Shown one piece after another: positions 1 to 7,395 of a stretch of DNA of 33,260 nt. The position numbers and the translations under genes are program-made. Source of the stretch: CAZMCC01 sp964564695. GTDB taxonomy: Bacteria; Planctomycetota; Phycisphaerae; Phycisphaerales; UBA1924. Under the pieces are notes generated by a model. That model saw only the letters and a program-made list of their open reading frames with translations, made no database searches and had not been told where the DNA came from. Location of the stretch: contig CAZMCC010000041.1 in the NCBI GenBank assembly GCA_964564695.1, positions 1-33,260 on the forward strand, in the 5' to 3' direction. Position 1 is the stretch's first letter. Every line of letters starts with the position of its first letter.

Positions 1-306
1 CTGTCGCCCAACCCCGGAGCCCACGCGTCGCTCGAGACGATCGAGGCGCGGCGCCGGTCGCGCCGGTCGCTGGCGAGCGGGCCGGTGCAGCGGTGGGCCG
101 CGGAACAGGCGAGCGTGTGCGATCTGCTCGCGTACGTGACCAGCGCCGAGCGGCCGGCGATGAAGCCGCGGGTGCGGGCGGTGATGGACGAGCTGGCGGC
201 GAGGCGGCGCACGGCGGATTCGGTGGCGCGCCAGATCCGCACGACCGAGCACGCGATAACGCTCCTGTGGGTGATCCGGCTGAACGCCGACGGGGGTGCG
301 TCGTGA
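1..306 (+). CDS. 3' end of a protein of unknown function (5' truncated by window edge)
   Basis: The frame is open from the first base and ends with TGA at 304-306, giving about 101 C-terminal residues. An internal ATG at 85 could be a start, but the same frame is open upstream with similar Arg/Ala-rich composition, so a truncated longer gene is more likely. The visible part is soluble and helix-prone (for example AMKPRVRAVMDELAARRRT), with no membrane segment or recognisable motif. Its stop codon overlaps the GTG start of the next gene by four bases, so the two are probably co-transcribed and translationally coupled. I do not recognise the family. Confidence 0.6.
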   Translation: MSPNPGAHASLETIEARRRSRRSLASGPVQRWAAEQASVCDLLAYVTSAERPAMKPRVRAVMDELAARRRTADSVARQIRTTEHAITLLWVIRLNADGGAS

Positions 307-1391
307 ACCTGATGCTGGCGGTGGTGATGATGCTGCTGGGGACCGCCCAAACGACGGTCCAGACGACGGCGCAGCCGGGGGGGGGGGCGACCCCCGCGGC
401 GCCGGCGCCTTCCGCCGCGTCTGTGCCGGCGCCGGTCCCCGCGCCGGCGAAGGGGATGGATCCGGGGCTTGCTCAGGAATTGACGGCGCTGTCGCCGGAT
501 TCGCCGCGGGCGTATTTCCTGCTGGCCGAACGCGTCGCGGATGTGGCGAGCGAGCGGTCCGACGACTCCCTGCGCCGGCTGGCACGCCAACTCGCGGTGC
601 TGAGCTACGAGCTCACCAAGCGCGGCGGCGGTGGGGGGGGTGCGGCCGGGGGCGGCGTCGGCGGGTCGGTCGACGACTCGGCCCGGAGCGTGTGCCTGCT
701 GCTGGCGTCGATCGCGCCGTCGGTTCAGGAGGCCCGGTGGCTGCGGGCGCTGGCGGGGACGTTTGATCGCGACATTCTCGGGGCCGTGTACGACCCGCCC
801 GGCACGGGGCCGTCGCGCGACGAGGCGGCTCTGGACGCGGCGACGGTGCTCGGGCTCGTGCGCACGGGGCAGGGGCGTCGGGCCGAGCAGCGGTTGAAAA
901 AGCCGGGCGTGGAGGAGTTATTGCAGCGTCACGAGAAGCTGCTGAGCCCGGCGGGGATGAGCGGCGAGTTTGACCGGCTGCGTCGCACGATGGCGGACTG
1001 GCCGACGTGCCCGCAGTGCCGCGGTAAGCGGGCGATCACGCGGACGGACAACAACGGGCGGCTGGCGGGGGTGACGCTGTGCGACACGTGCGGCGGACAG
1101 CCTGGGCCGCGGATTCCGCTGAGCGAGCTGGTGCTGCAGCTGCGGCTCGAGGCGCTGCTGCTGTCGGGGATTCAGCGGTCGTGGTCGGGGCAGATCCTGA
1201 TCGACAACGGGGCGCCGATGCGAGAGCTCGACGCCGATGAGCTGGCGGCGCGGCTGGGGATCGATCCGCTCAAGCCGCTGTGGCGTGACGGGGTGTGGAC
1301 GGCGCCAGAAGGGGCGGCGCCCGCTTCGGTGGAGCCCAAGACGGACGGCGCGGAGGCGCCGGCGGGTGAGCCGAATTCGGCCGAGCGGTGA
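303..1391 (+). CDS. Exported protein of unknown function with paired CxxC motifs
   Basis: About 362 residues. I chose GTG at 303 because it overlaps the upstream stop (GTGA) and follows a G-rich ribosome-binding stretch. The next in-frame start, ATG at 312, also keeps the hydrophobic N-terminus (LMLAVVMMLLGTAQ), which looks like a signal peptide. A long Ala/Pro-rich linker follows. A central helical region with Gly-rich interruptions (GGGGGGAAGGGVGG) comes next. Near the C-terminus Cys236/Cys239 (CPQC) and Cys260/Cys263 (CDTC) form a pair of CxxC motifs like a zinc ribbon or DnaJ-type knuckle. A zinc-binding or redox role is inference. The frame reads further upstream, but that part overlaps the previous gene and looks like a shadow frame. 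Confidence 0.7.
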   Translation: MNLMLAVVMMLLGTAQTTVQTTAQPGGGATPAAPAPSAASVPAPVPAPAKGMDPGLAQELTALSPDSPRAYFLLAERVADVASERSDDSLRRLARQLAVLSYELTKRGGGGGGAAGGGVGGSVDDSARSVCLLLASIAPSVQEARWLRALAGTFDRDILGAVYDPPGTGPSRDEAALDAATVLGLVRTGQGRRAEQRLKKPGVEELLQRHEKLLSPAGMSGEFDRLRRTMADWPTCPQCRGKRAITRTDNNGRLAGVTLCDTCGGQPGPRIPLSELVLQLRLEALLLSGIQRSWSGQILIDNGAPMRELDADELAARLGIDPLKPLWRDGVWTAPEGAAPASVEPKTDGAEAPAGEPNSAER

Positions 1392-1462
1392 GGCGGGCCT
1401 ACCTTTGCGGCCGCGGGACGCGCGATCGTGCGCGATATCGCACCGGAAGGGACCTCTGACTC

Positions 1463-1960
1463 ATGGCCGACCAGCCGACGACCAACCCGACAACTCCCGC
1501 CGCGACGCCGACGGCGACCCCCGCTCCTGCCGCCACCCCCACCCCCACCCCCGCCCCCACCCCCACCCCCACGGCCACGCCTTCGCCCTCGACGGGCAAG
1601 CCGACCGTGACGTTCGAGGAATTCGCGAAGCTCGACCTGCGCGTGGCGCGGGTCGTGAAGGCCGAGGACCACCCCAAGGCGGACAAGCTGCTGCGCCTGC
1701 AGGTCGACGACGGGTCGGGGACGCCCCGCCAGATCTGCGCGGGCATCAAGGGGGCGTACACGCCCGATCAGCTCGTGGGCAAGCTCATCGTGATCGTGGC
1801 GAACCTGGCGCCGCGGGTCATCCGCGGCGAGGAGTCGCGCGGGATGCTGCTGGCGGCGAGCGACGTGCCGAAGGACGCGGCGGAGGCAAGCGGGGCCGAG
1901 CGGAAGGTGATCGTGCTGACGCCGGCGGGGGAGATCGGGCCGGGGTCGATCGTGTCGTAA
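1463..1960 (+). CDS. Stand-alone tRNA-binding (EMAP/MetG C-terminal type) OB-fold protein with a Thr/Pro-rich leader
   Basis: 165 residues. Residues about 50-165 match the tRNA-binding domain found at the C-terminus of bacterial methionyl-tRNA synthetase and in CsaA/Trbp111. Visible landmarks are LDLRVARVVKAEDHPKADKL, then RQICAGIKGAYTP, then VANLAPRVIRGEESRGMLLA. Such domains bind the tRNA elbow non-specifically, usually as dimers. Residues 6-49 are almost entirely Thr, Pro and Ala, encoded by a CCC/ACC microsatellite, and are probably a disordered linker. No catalytic synthetase domain is attached, so this is a trans-acting tRNA-binding protein. The leader lacks a hydrophobic core, so the protein is likely cytoplasmic. 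A purine-rich ribosome-binding site (GGAAGGGA) lies upstream of the ATG. The gene converges on the coiled-coil gene 18 bp away. Confidence 0.88.
   Translation: MADQPTTNPTTPAATPTATPAPAATPTPTPAPTPTPTATPSPSTGKPTVTFEEFAKLDLRVARVVKAEDHPKADKLLRLQVDDGSGTPRQICAGIKGAYTPDQLVGKLIVIVANLAPRVIRGEESRGMLLAASDVPKDAAEASGAERKVIVLTPAGEIGPGSIVS
1535..1570 (+). repeat. Hexanucleotide microsatellite (ACCCCC, six units) inside the tRNA-binding protein gene
   Basis: Six tandem units of ACCCCC, with one GCCCCC variant as the fourth unit, encode a Thr-Pro/Ala-Pro dipeptide run in the leader of the tRNA-binding protein. The unit is two codons long, so gain or loss of units would keep the reading frame. Confidence 0.85.
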
Positions 1961-1978
1961 GTCGAGTGCTGCGCTGAT

Positions 1979-3049
1979 TCAGCGAGGACGCTGCGAGTCG
2001 CCGGGGCCGCCGGGGCCCGGGCGCGGGCGGTCGCCTTCGCGTGGGGGCCTGGGCGGGCCGTGCTTGGCGCGGTCGATCGCGTCGTTGATGGCGCGGTCGA
2101 TGAGCTCGCTGCGCCGGGCGTTCTGGTCGTCGAGCTCGCTGCGGAGCGACGCGGCCCGGTCGGCGAGGCGCTCGACCTCCTGCGACAGGCCCTCGATGCG
2201 CTTATCGAACTGGCGGGCGGCGGCGGCGCGGAGAAGGGCCTGCTCGGCGTCAATCTGCGCGGCGGGCGCGCCTTTGGACTCAAGTTCGACGATCGCGCGG
2301 GCGTGCCGAGCGCCGTCGGCGGCGGCCTTGAACTCCTCGACGCGCGAGCGGAACGCCTCGGGGTTCGAGCGGCGCAGCTCGAGGAGCGAGCGGATCCGTG
2401 GGGACTCCATCAGCTGCATGAGCTGACGCTCGGCCGCGGGCGGGTCGGTGTCCTTGAGGCGCTCAAGCTCGGCGAAGCGCTGGGGCATGAGCTGGCGGAC
2501 GACATCGAGGATGACCTGGCGGTCGTCGACGGTGATGAGCGGGGGAGGCGGCGGCGGGCCGCCCTGCGGGTCGCGGGGGTCACGGGGGTCACGGGGGGGT
2601 TCGCCGGGTCCGTCGCGGTCGGGCGCGCCGCGGCGCATGCCGCCGCCCGCGCCGCGGGGGCGGACGCCCAGACCTCCGGGTCCGGCTGGGCCGGGTCCGG
2701 CGCCGCGCCGATTGTCCTCGAACATGCGGGCCATGACGCCCATGTTCTTGGACTTGAGGAAGTCGCGGACGGCGGCGGGGGTCTCGCCGCGGTCGAGCAT
2801 GGCCTGGGCCTCGTCGATGACCTTGAGGCGGCGCTCGAGGTCGGCGCGGGCGCGTGTGAGGTCGTTGCGGGCGCGCTCGGCGGCCTCGGCGGGCGATTCG
2901 GCCGGGGGAGTCGTGGGGGCAGGCGCGGGCGGCGCGTCGGCACGCGGCGCGGCGGGCTCCGGCTGCGACTGGGATTGGGGCGCGATGCGCTCCATCGCCA
3001 TCGTCGTCAGCGTAACCGCGAACGCGGCCAGGAGGGCGCGGACGCTCAC
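1979..3049 (-). CDS. Exported coiled-coil protein, third gene of an ECF sigma/anti-sigma operon
   Basis: 356 residues. The start is GTG at 3049, preceded by a strong GGAGG ribosome-binding site and overlapping the stop of the upstream anti-sigma-like gene by four bases (GTGA). The N-terminus (VRALLAAFAVTLTTMAM) looks like a signal peptide and is followed by a Pro/Ala-rich stretch. Two charged helical regions come next: roughly residues 57-115, and 170-325 with heptad-like Leu/Ala spacing (for example LSQEVERLADRAASLRSELD). A Gly/Arg/Pro-rich segment separates them, and the tail is Pro/Arg/Gly-rich. No enzyme motif is visible. Its place after a sigma and a membrane anti-sigma gene suggests a periplasmic sensor or structural role, which is inference. 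Confidence 0.78.
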   Translation of the reverse strand: MSVRALLAAFAVTLTTMAMERIAPQSQSQPEPAAPRADAPPAPAPTTPPAESPAEAAERARNDLTRARADLERRLKVIDEAQAMLDRGETPAAVRDFLKSKNMGVMARMFEDNRRGAGPGPAGPGGLGVRPRGAGGGMRRGAPDRDGPGEPPRDPRDPRDPQGGPPPPPPLITVDDRQVILDVVRQLMPQRFAELERLKDTDPPAAERQLMQLMESPRIRSLLELRRSNPEAFRSRVEEFKAAADGARHARAIVELESKGAPAAQIDAEQALLRAAAARQFDKRIEGLSQEVERLADRAASLRSELDDQNARRSELIDRAINDAIDRAKHGPPRPPREGDRPRPGPGGPGDSQRPR

Positions 3050-3666
3050 AGCGCGCCTCCGTCGTCGATCGCCGGCTTGAGCAGGTCGTCGTCGAGGGCG
3101 TCCTCGACGGTGCGGAGGGCGACGTTCAGGCCCGTGACGTCGTCGCGCCCGGCGCCGTCGACGGCGTCGGCGAGCTCGGCGAGTTCGTCGAGGTCGCTCT
3201 GGATCGCGGAGGCGATCTGCGGGGCGGTTGTCAGCACGCCGGTGTTGGAGTTCTTGAGGAGCGGGAGCGAGAGCACGGCCGTGAGCAGGAGCATGGCGGC
3301 GATCGCGAGGCGAGCGGGGCGGAAGAGGCGGCGGCCGGGAGTGTGCACGTCACGGGCGGCGGGTTCGTGGAGGCGGGCGCCGCCGCGGACGATCAGGCCG
3401 CGGGTGGCCATGAAGACGCGGTCCTCAAGGGTTGAGGGTGCGGCGTCGCGGTCGGTGCTGGAGAGTGCGTCGAGGCGCGAGACCTCTCGCTCCATGAGCC
3501 GTGTGGCGGTGGAGGTGGCGATGCGCTCGCACAGCTCGGCGGGCATCGCGGCGCTATCGAACGCGCCGAGGCGGTCGAGAGCGTGGGCGATGGGCACGAG
3601 GTCGGTGGGGAGCGACTCGGCCAGCTCGTGGGGGGGCTCGTGAGGATGTTCGTGTGGGGTGGTCAT
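3046..3666 (-). CDS. Putative membrane-anchored anti-sigma factor
   Basis: 206 residues from ATG 3666; a TTG at 3678 is an alternative start four codons upstream. A cytoplasmic N-terminal part starts with a His/Glu/Pro-rich stretch (HEHPHEPPHE) and contains LCERIATSTATRLMEREVSRL, resembling the helical sigma-binding regions of such proteins. One membrane helix spans about residues 118-137 (ARLAIAAMLLLTAVLSLPLL). A short acidic outer domain of about 65 residues follows. The gene lies directly downstream of an ECF sigma factor gene, which is the usual place for the cognate anti-sigma factor. No zinc-binding HxxxCxxC motif is visible, so the assignment rests on topology and position. The His-rich N-terminus might bind metal, but this is speculative. 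Confidence 0.7.
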   Translation of the reverse strand: MTTPHEHPHEPPHELAESLPTDLVPIAHALDRLGAFDSAAMPAELCERIATSTATRLMEREVSRLDALSSTDRDAAPSTLEDRVFMATRGLIVRGGARLHEPAARDVHTPGRRLFRPARLAIAAMLLLTAVLSLPLLKNSNTGVLTTAPQIASAIQSDLDELAELADAVDGAGRDDVTGLNVALRTVEDALDDDLLKPAIDDGGAL

Positions 3667-3717
3667 GGGGTCGTCCAATCGTTGCGTGCGTGCCCTGGCG
3701 TGGCGGGGTCTTTCCTG

Positions 3718-4356
3718 TCAAGTCGGTTCGGCGACGCCTCCGGCGTCTTCGAGCATTCCTTTGAGCTTGCGCAGGGCGCGGTGGTGACGGGCGAGAAGGG
3801 TTCCCAGGGGCTCGTTGAGCAGATCGGCGATCTGCCGGAACGAGAGGCCCGCGTGGTGGCGGAGTTCGACAACCTCGCGGTCGTCCTCGCCCAGCTGGAG
3901 CATGGCGTCGCGCAGGCGGGTGAGTTCGCGGGGCTCGGCGCGGTCGGGCGGGGAGGCGGGGGCGGCCACGGGGTCGTGGTCGAGGCCGCTGACCACGGAG
4001 TGTCGCCGGAGGCGCCGCGCCTCGTCGCGGACCCTGTTGGTCGCGATGCGGAAGAGCCAGGCTTCAAACTTGCCCTGTTCCACATAGCCGGTTCCCGGTG
4101 AAGATCCTCGAACTCCGGCGTCCAGAGCGGCATCGCCGGCGGCGATCTTCGTTGCAACAGTGACGAAGACCGACTGGGTGATCTCCTCGGCGAGGTGGTC
4201 CTTTCCGAGGCGTGAACGCGCAAGCGCGTAGATGCGCCGCGCGTAGAGGTCGATGATGCGGCGCCAGGCGTCGTCGTCGCCGCGCGCGGCATCCGCGAGC
4301 CAGCGAGCGAGCTCGGGGTGCGGGCCTTCGCGAGGCTGAGCGACCGGCTGTTCCAT
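3718..4356 (-). CDS. RNA polymerase sigma factor, ECF (sigma-70 family)
   Basis: 212 residues from ATG 4356, which follows a GGGAGAAGG ribosome-binding site. In-frame codons further upstream lie in C-rich intergenic DNA and were not used. Region 2 is visible as AWRRIIDLYARRIYALARSR, then HLAEEITQSVFVTVATKI and FEAWLFRIATNRVRDEARR. Region 4 reads LGEDDREVVELRHHAGLSFR followed by a GTLLARHHRALRKLK recognition helix. About 20 extra residues lie between regions 2.1 and 2.4 (AALDAGVRGSSPGTGYVEQG). It should direct RNA polymerase to a small regulon, probably including its own operon with the downstream anti-sigma and coiled-coil genes. It is transcribed divergently from the DUF4286-type gene. Confidence 0.93.
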   Translation of the reverse strand: MEQPVAQPREGPHPELARWLADAARGDDDAWRRIIDLYARRIYALARSRLGKDHLAEEITQSVFVTVATKIAAGDAALDAGVRGSSPGTGYVEQGKFEAWLFRIATNRVRDEARRLRRHSVVSGLDHDPVAAPASPPDRAEPRELTRLRDAMLQLGEDDREVVELRHHAGLSFRQIADLLNEPLGTLLARHHRALRKLKGMLEDAGGVAEPT

Positions 4357-4489
4357 CCTTCTCCCGTACAACGCCGGTCCCGGCGGGGTATTGCAGGCCC
4401 CCCGCACACCTCCGCACACCCCCCCGCCACACCCGGGGCGACGCGCAAGATGCCTCGCCTGCAGGGGTTGCAGGCGGATAATCGTACGT

Positions 4490-4831
4490 ATGACCGGCCT
4501 TGCCTACACCGTGACCGCGAGTTTCCAGGACGCTGGCGTCGCCGACGAATTCGTCGCGTGGCTCAAGGGCGGGCACGTCGATGCCGTGATCGCGGGGGGC
4601 GCGACGTCGGCGATGATCGTGCGACTCGACCCAGATTCACAGCCCGGAGTGGTTGGCGCGGGCGCAGCGACAGCGCGGCCCCGCGTGGAAGTGAGGTACG
4701 TCTTTGCCTCGCGGGCGGATTTTGAGCACTACACCTCAATTCATGCGCCGGCGCTGCGGGCCGAGGGGATGGCGAAGTTCGGTCCTTCGCGAGGGGTTGC
4801 GTTTTCACGTTCGACGGGCGCGATCGTGTGA
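4490..4831 (+). CDS. DUF4286-family protein (small alpha+beta, ferredoxin-like fold)
   Basis: 113 residues from ATG 4490. The pattern fits the DUF4286 family: an N-terminal strand (AYTVTASF), VADEFVAWLKGGHVDAVIAG, a second strand (SAMIVRLD), RVEVRYVFASRADFEHYTS and the conserved HAPALRAEGMAKFG near the end. Proteins of this family are small, cytoplasmic and without a firmly assigned reaction. The gene stands alone between a divergent sigma-factor operon and a secreted protease gene. The frame stays open upstream of 4490, but that part is C-rich intergenic sequence with no support. Confidence 0.75.
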   Translation: MTGLAYTVTASFQDAGVADEFVAWLKGGHVDAVIAGGATSAMIVRLDPDSQPGVVGAGAATARPRVEVRYVFASRADFEHYTSIHAPALRAEGMAKFGPSRGVAFSRSTGAIV

Positions 4832-4861
4832 CGGCACGGTGCGACTTCGTGTTGAGATCGT

Positions 4862-4889
4862 TTGACAGCCGCGTGAAGTGTGATACGTT
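4862..4889 (+). promoter_or_regulatory. Predicted sigma-70-type promoter of the first subtilisin-like gene
   Basis: A perfect -35 hexamer TTGACA (4862-4867), a 16-bp spacer and a -10-like TACGTT (4884-4889). The same arrangement, TTGACAGC-N9-TGTGATA-NN-TT, recurs upstream of the paralogous gene at 7311-7338. About 95 bp separate it from the ATG. Confidence 0.6.
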
Positions 4890-4983
4890 CTAGCTGTGCC
4901 GCGGTCGCGGCCCCAAGATCATTCCCGCTCGTCGAATGGGGGGGAAGGTCGAAAGCCCACCCTTTGGCAGTGAGGAGAAACCC

Positions 4984-7197
4984 ATGAGAGGATCGTGCGC
5001 TGCGCGCGGCGTTCTCGCCGCGGCCGGTACCGTTGTCGCGTTGTCCAGCGTCGCGTTCGCGCCCAGCACGGCGCGAGCGGACGACCAGCAGAACCGCGCC
5101 GTGCGCGGGCTGGATTCACAGCTCTACTCCCGCGGCTTCGGCGGGTACATCGGCAACGGCGTGCGCGTCGGCGTGCACGAGGCCGGGAACAACATCCCGA
5201 ACTACGCCGGCAACGGCGCGCTCGAGATCAACTCGCTGCTGCCCGCGGGCAACGCCTTCCTGCCCAACGCCCGCTTCAGCATCCTGCCCCAGGGCGGCGT
5301 GCTCGGGCCCGCCGACACCGTCGGCAATCACGCCTCGACGGTCGCGGGCACCATCGTGGCGAGCCACGGCACGCACTATGGCATCTCGCGCAACAGCGAC
5401 ATCACCGCGTCGGGGTTCGATATCCCGCAGCGCCTGACCTTCCAGGGCACGCTCCGCGCGGGCGCCGCCCGCGCGATGCACAACACGCAGGGAATGGCCC
5501 TCGCCGGCGCCCACATCATCAACCAGAGCTGGGGCATTCCCCAGGCTCAGCTCAACCCGGCGCCGCCGCCGCTCTTGGCCAACCCGAACAACGACGGCAA
5601 CGGCCTGAACTCCACGTTCACCGACTGGGCGATCCTGAGCAACCCCGGCTCGAACATCCGCGACCTGCTCATCACGGTCGCCGGCAACGAAGGGGCGCCG
5701 GGCGAGTTCCAGGACTGGGGATCGCCGTCGGACGCGTTCAACGTGCTCAACGTCGCGGCCACCGGGCGCATCAACGGCGCCGGCAACCTCGTCTATGACC
5801 AGGCCGCGGACTACAACCTCTCGAACGAGACCTCCGACGTCGGCATCACCGGATTCGGGCGCATCAACACGCACATGGTCGCGCCCGGCGGCGACCCGCA
5901 AGGGCTCATCGGCGCCCGCGGCACGGTCGGTGCGCCGGCCGCGTCGGGTCAGTTCTTCGGCACTTCGGGCGGCCAGGTGGAGTACCTGGGAGCGTTCAAC
6001 AATCCGGCGAATCCGATGGACCCGCAGAACGGGCAGGACTCCTACATCTCCGACGACCGGGCGGGCGTCGCCGGCCTGTTCGGCACCGGCCTCGTCAATC
6101 ACGGCGGCCTGAGCTGGGAGAACGATCCGCTGGGCCCCGTCGCCCCGCCGAACGACAACCCCGGGATCGGCCTGCGCGGGTTCGTCCCGCAATACAGCCT
6201 CAGCAACGCCGACACGCACCAGACCGCGGGCTCGGCCGGCACGAGCTTCGCCGCTCCGCTGGTGGCCGGCGCCGCCGCCAACCTGCGTGAATACGGCGCC
6301 GCCAACGGCGAGAACACGGATCACCGGGTTCTCAAGGCCGTGCTCATGAACGGCGCCAGCAAGTTCTCGAACGAGAACGGCACCCGTCTTACGCACAAGG
6401 ACGGCGTGACGGAGTGGGAAGAGACGGTCTTGGCGGGCGGCTTCCAGAAGCCCGACCTCATCCGCGGCGGCAACGTCGATATCGAGATCGGTCTCGACCA
6501 GGAGCTGGGCACCGGTCAGCTGGACATGCTCAACTCGTTCACGAACTACGCCGCCGGCCAGCAGGGCCCCGGGCTCGTCGACGACACCGGCTATGACCTC
6601 GACACCGTCGCCGCCGGGGCGATCAACACCTACCAGTTCACGACGTACGGCGGCGAATTCCGCGCGACGCTCGTGTGGGACCGCTTCGTGAGCCTCGCCG
6701 ACACGAACGGCAACGGGCAGTGGGACTTCACCGACACCGACGGCAACGGCATCCTCGACGAAGCCGAAGACGTCGACGGCGACGGCAACCTCGACGTCGA
6801 CGAAGACGCCAACGCCAACGGCGTGCTCGACCCCGGCGAGGATCTGGACGGCGACGGCAACCTCGACATCGCCGAGGACCTCAACGGCAACGGCGTACTC
6901 GACGCCGAGGAGGTCGGCGAGACGCTGACCGCCAGCGCCCTGACCGACCTGGACCTCGAGCTCTACCTGATCGACCCGATCCTGGGCGACATCCTGATCG
7001 ACCTGTCGACGAGCGACATCGACAACGCCGAGCACGTCTGGCAGCTCGATCTCGAGGCGGGCACCTACGCGATCGACGTGCTGAACCAGGACCTCGTCGC
7101 GCAGGAATACGCCCTGGCGTGGCTGCTCCCGACGCCGAGCACGATTGTGCTGCTGGCGCTCGCCGGCATCGGCGCGTCGCGCCGTCGCCGGACATGA
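4984..7197 (+). CDS. Secreted subtilisin-like (S8) peptidase-domain protein with Ca-binding repeats and a C-terminal sorting tail
   Basis: 737 residues from ATG 4984, which follows GTGAGGAG; an upstream in-frame ATG at 4936 lacks such a site and would spoil the signal peptide (residues 1-32, ending ARAD). The S8 fold is supported by NHASTVAGTI around His116, the oxyanion Asn in VAGNEG (Asn235) and GTSFAAPLVAG around Ser421. The usual catalytic Asp strand reads VGVHEAG, putting Glu66 where Asp is expected, so activity is uncertain. Residues about 573-643 carry six or seven D-x-[DN]-G-[DN]-G-like acidic repeats, typical of calcium-binding loops. The C-terminus (PTPSTIVLLALAGIG then RRRR) is a PEP-CTERM-like sorting signal. 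It is the upstream member of a tandem paralogous pair. Confidence 0.9.
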   Translation: MRGSCAARGVLAAAGTVVALSSVAFAPSTARADDQQNRAVRGLDSQLYSRGFGGYIGNGVRVGVHEAGNNIPNYAGNGALEINSLLPAGNAFLPNARFSILPQGGVLGPADTVGNHASTVAGTIVASHGTHYGISRNSDITASGFDIPQRLTFQGTLRAGAARAMHNTQGMALAGAHIINQSWGIPQAQLNPAPPPLLANPNNDGNGLNSTFTDWAILSNPGSNIRDLLITVAGNEGAPGEFQDWGSPSDAFNVLNVAATGRINGAGNLVYDQAADYNLSNETSDVGITGFGRINTHMVAPGGDPQGLIGARGTVGAPAASGQFFGTSGGQVEYLGAFNNPANPMDPQNGQDSYISDDRAGVAGLFGTGLVNHGGLSWENDPLGPVAPPNDNPGIGLRGFVPQYSLSNADTHQTAGSAGTSFAAPLVAGAAANLREYGAANGENTDHRVLKAVLMNGASKFSNENGTRLTHKDGVTEWEETVLAGGFQKPDLIRGGNVDIEIGLDQELGTGQLDMLNSFTNYAAGQQGPGLVDDTGYDLDTVAAGAINTYQFTTYGGEFRATLVWDRFVSLADTNGNGQWDFTDTDGNGILDEAEDVDGDGNLDVDEDANANGVLDPGEDLDGDGNLDIAEDLNGNGVLDAEEVGETLTASALTDLDLELYLIDPILGDILIDLSTSDIDNAEHVWQLDLEAGTYAIDVLNQDLVAQEYALAWLLPTPSTIVLLALAGIGASRRRRT

Positions 7198-7231
7198 ACC
7201 CGCTGGTGTGACGAGTGAGATTGCGTGATAG

Positions 7232-7267
7232 CGAGCCCCCGACCCACGTCTCCGGGTCGGGGGCTCG
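7232..7267 (+). terminator. Strong intrinsic terminator-like hairpin after the first subtilisin-like gene
   Basis: A perfect 14-bp stem, CGAGCCCCCGACCC (7232-7245) pairing with 7254-7267, has an 8-base loop. It is followed by TTC-ATCTCTT rather than a clean T-run. Its place 35 bp after the stop codon and before the next promoter fits transcription termination. Confidence 0.8.
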
Positions 7268-7310
7268 TTCATCTCTTGAAGGTGCGACGCCCTTCGCCTC
7301 GTGTTGTCTG

Positions 7311-7338
7311 TTGACAGCTGGACGCGATGTGATAGCTT
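7311..7338 (+). promoter_or_regulatory. Predicted sigma-70-type promoter of the second subtilisin-like gene
   Basis: TTGACA (7311-7316), a 16-bp spacer and TAGCTT (7333-7338). It shares TTGACAGC-N9-TGTGATA with the promoter of the upstream paralogue, although the flanking DNA differs. The conservation suggests that the promoter was duplicated with the gene and kept under selection. Confidence 0.6.
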
Positions 7339-7395
7339 GAGACGGTCGCACGGCCGGAGCCGGGTGGGGGTGACGGCCGTGGTGAGGAGCCCACC

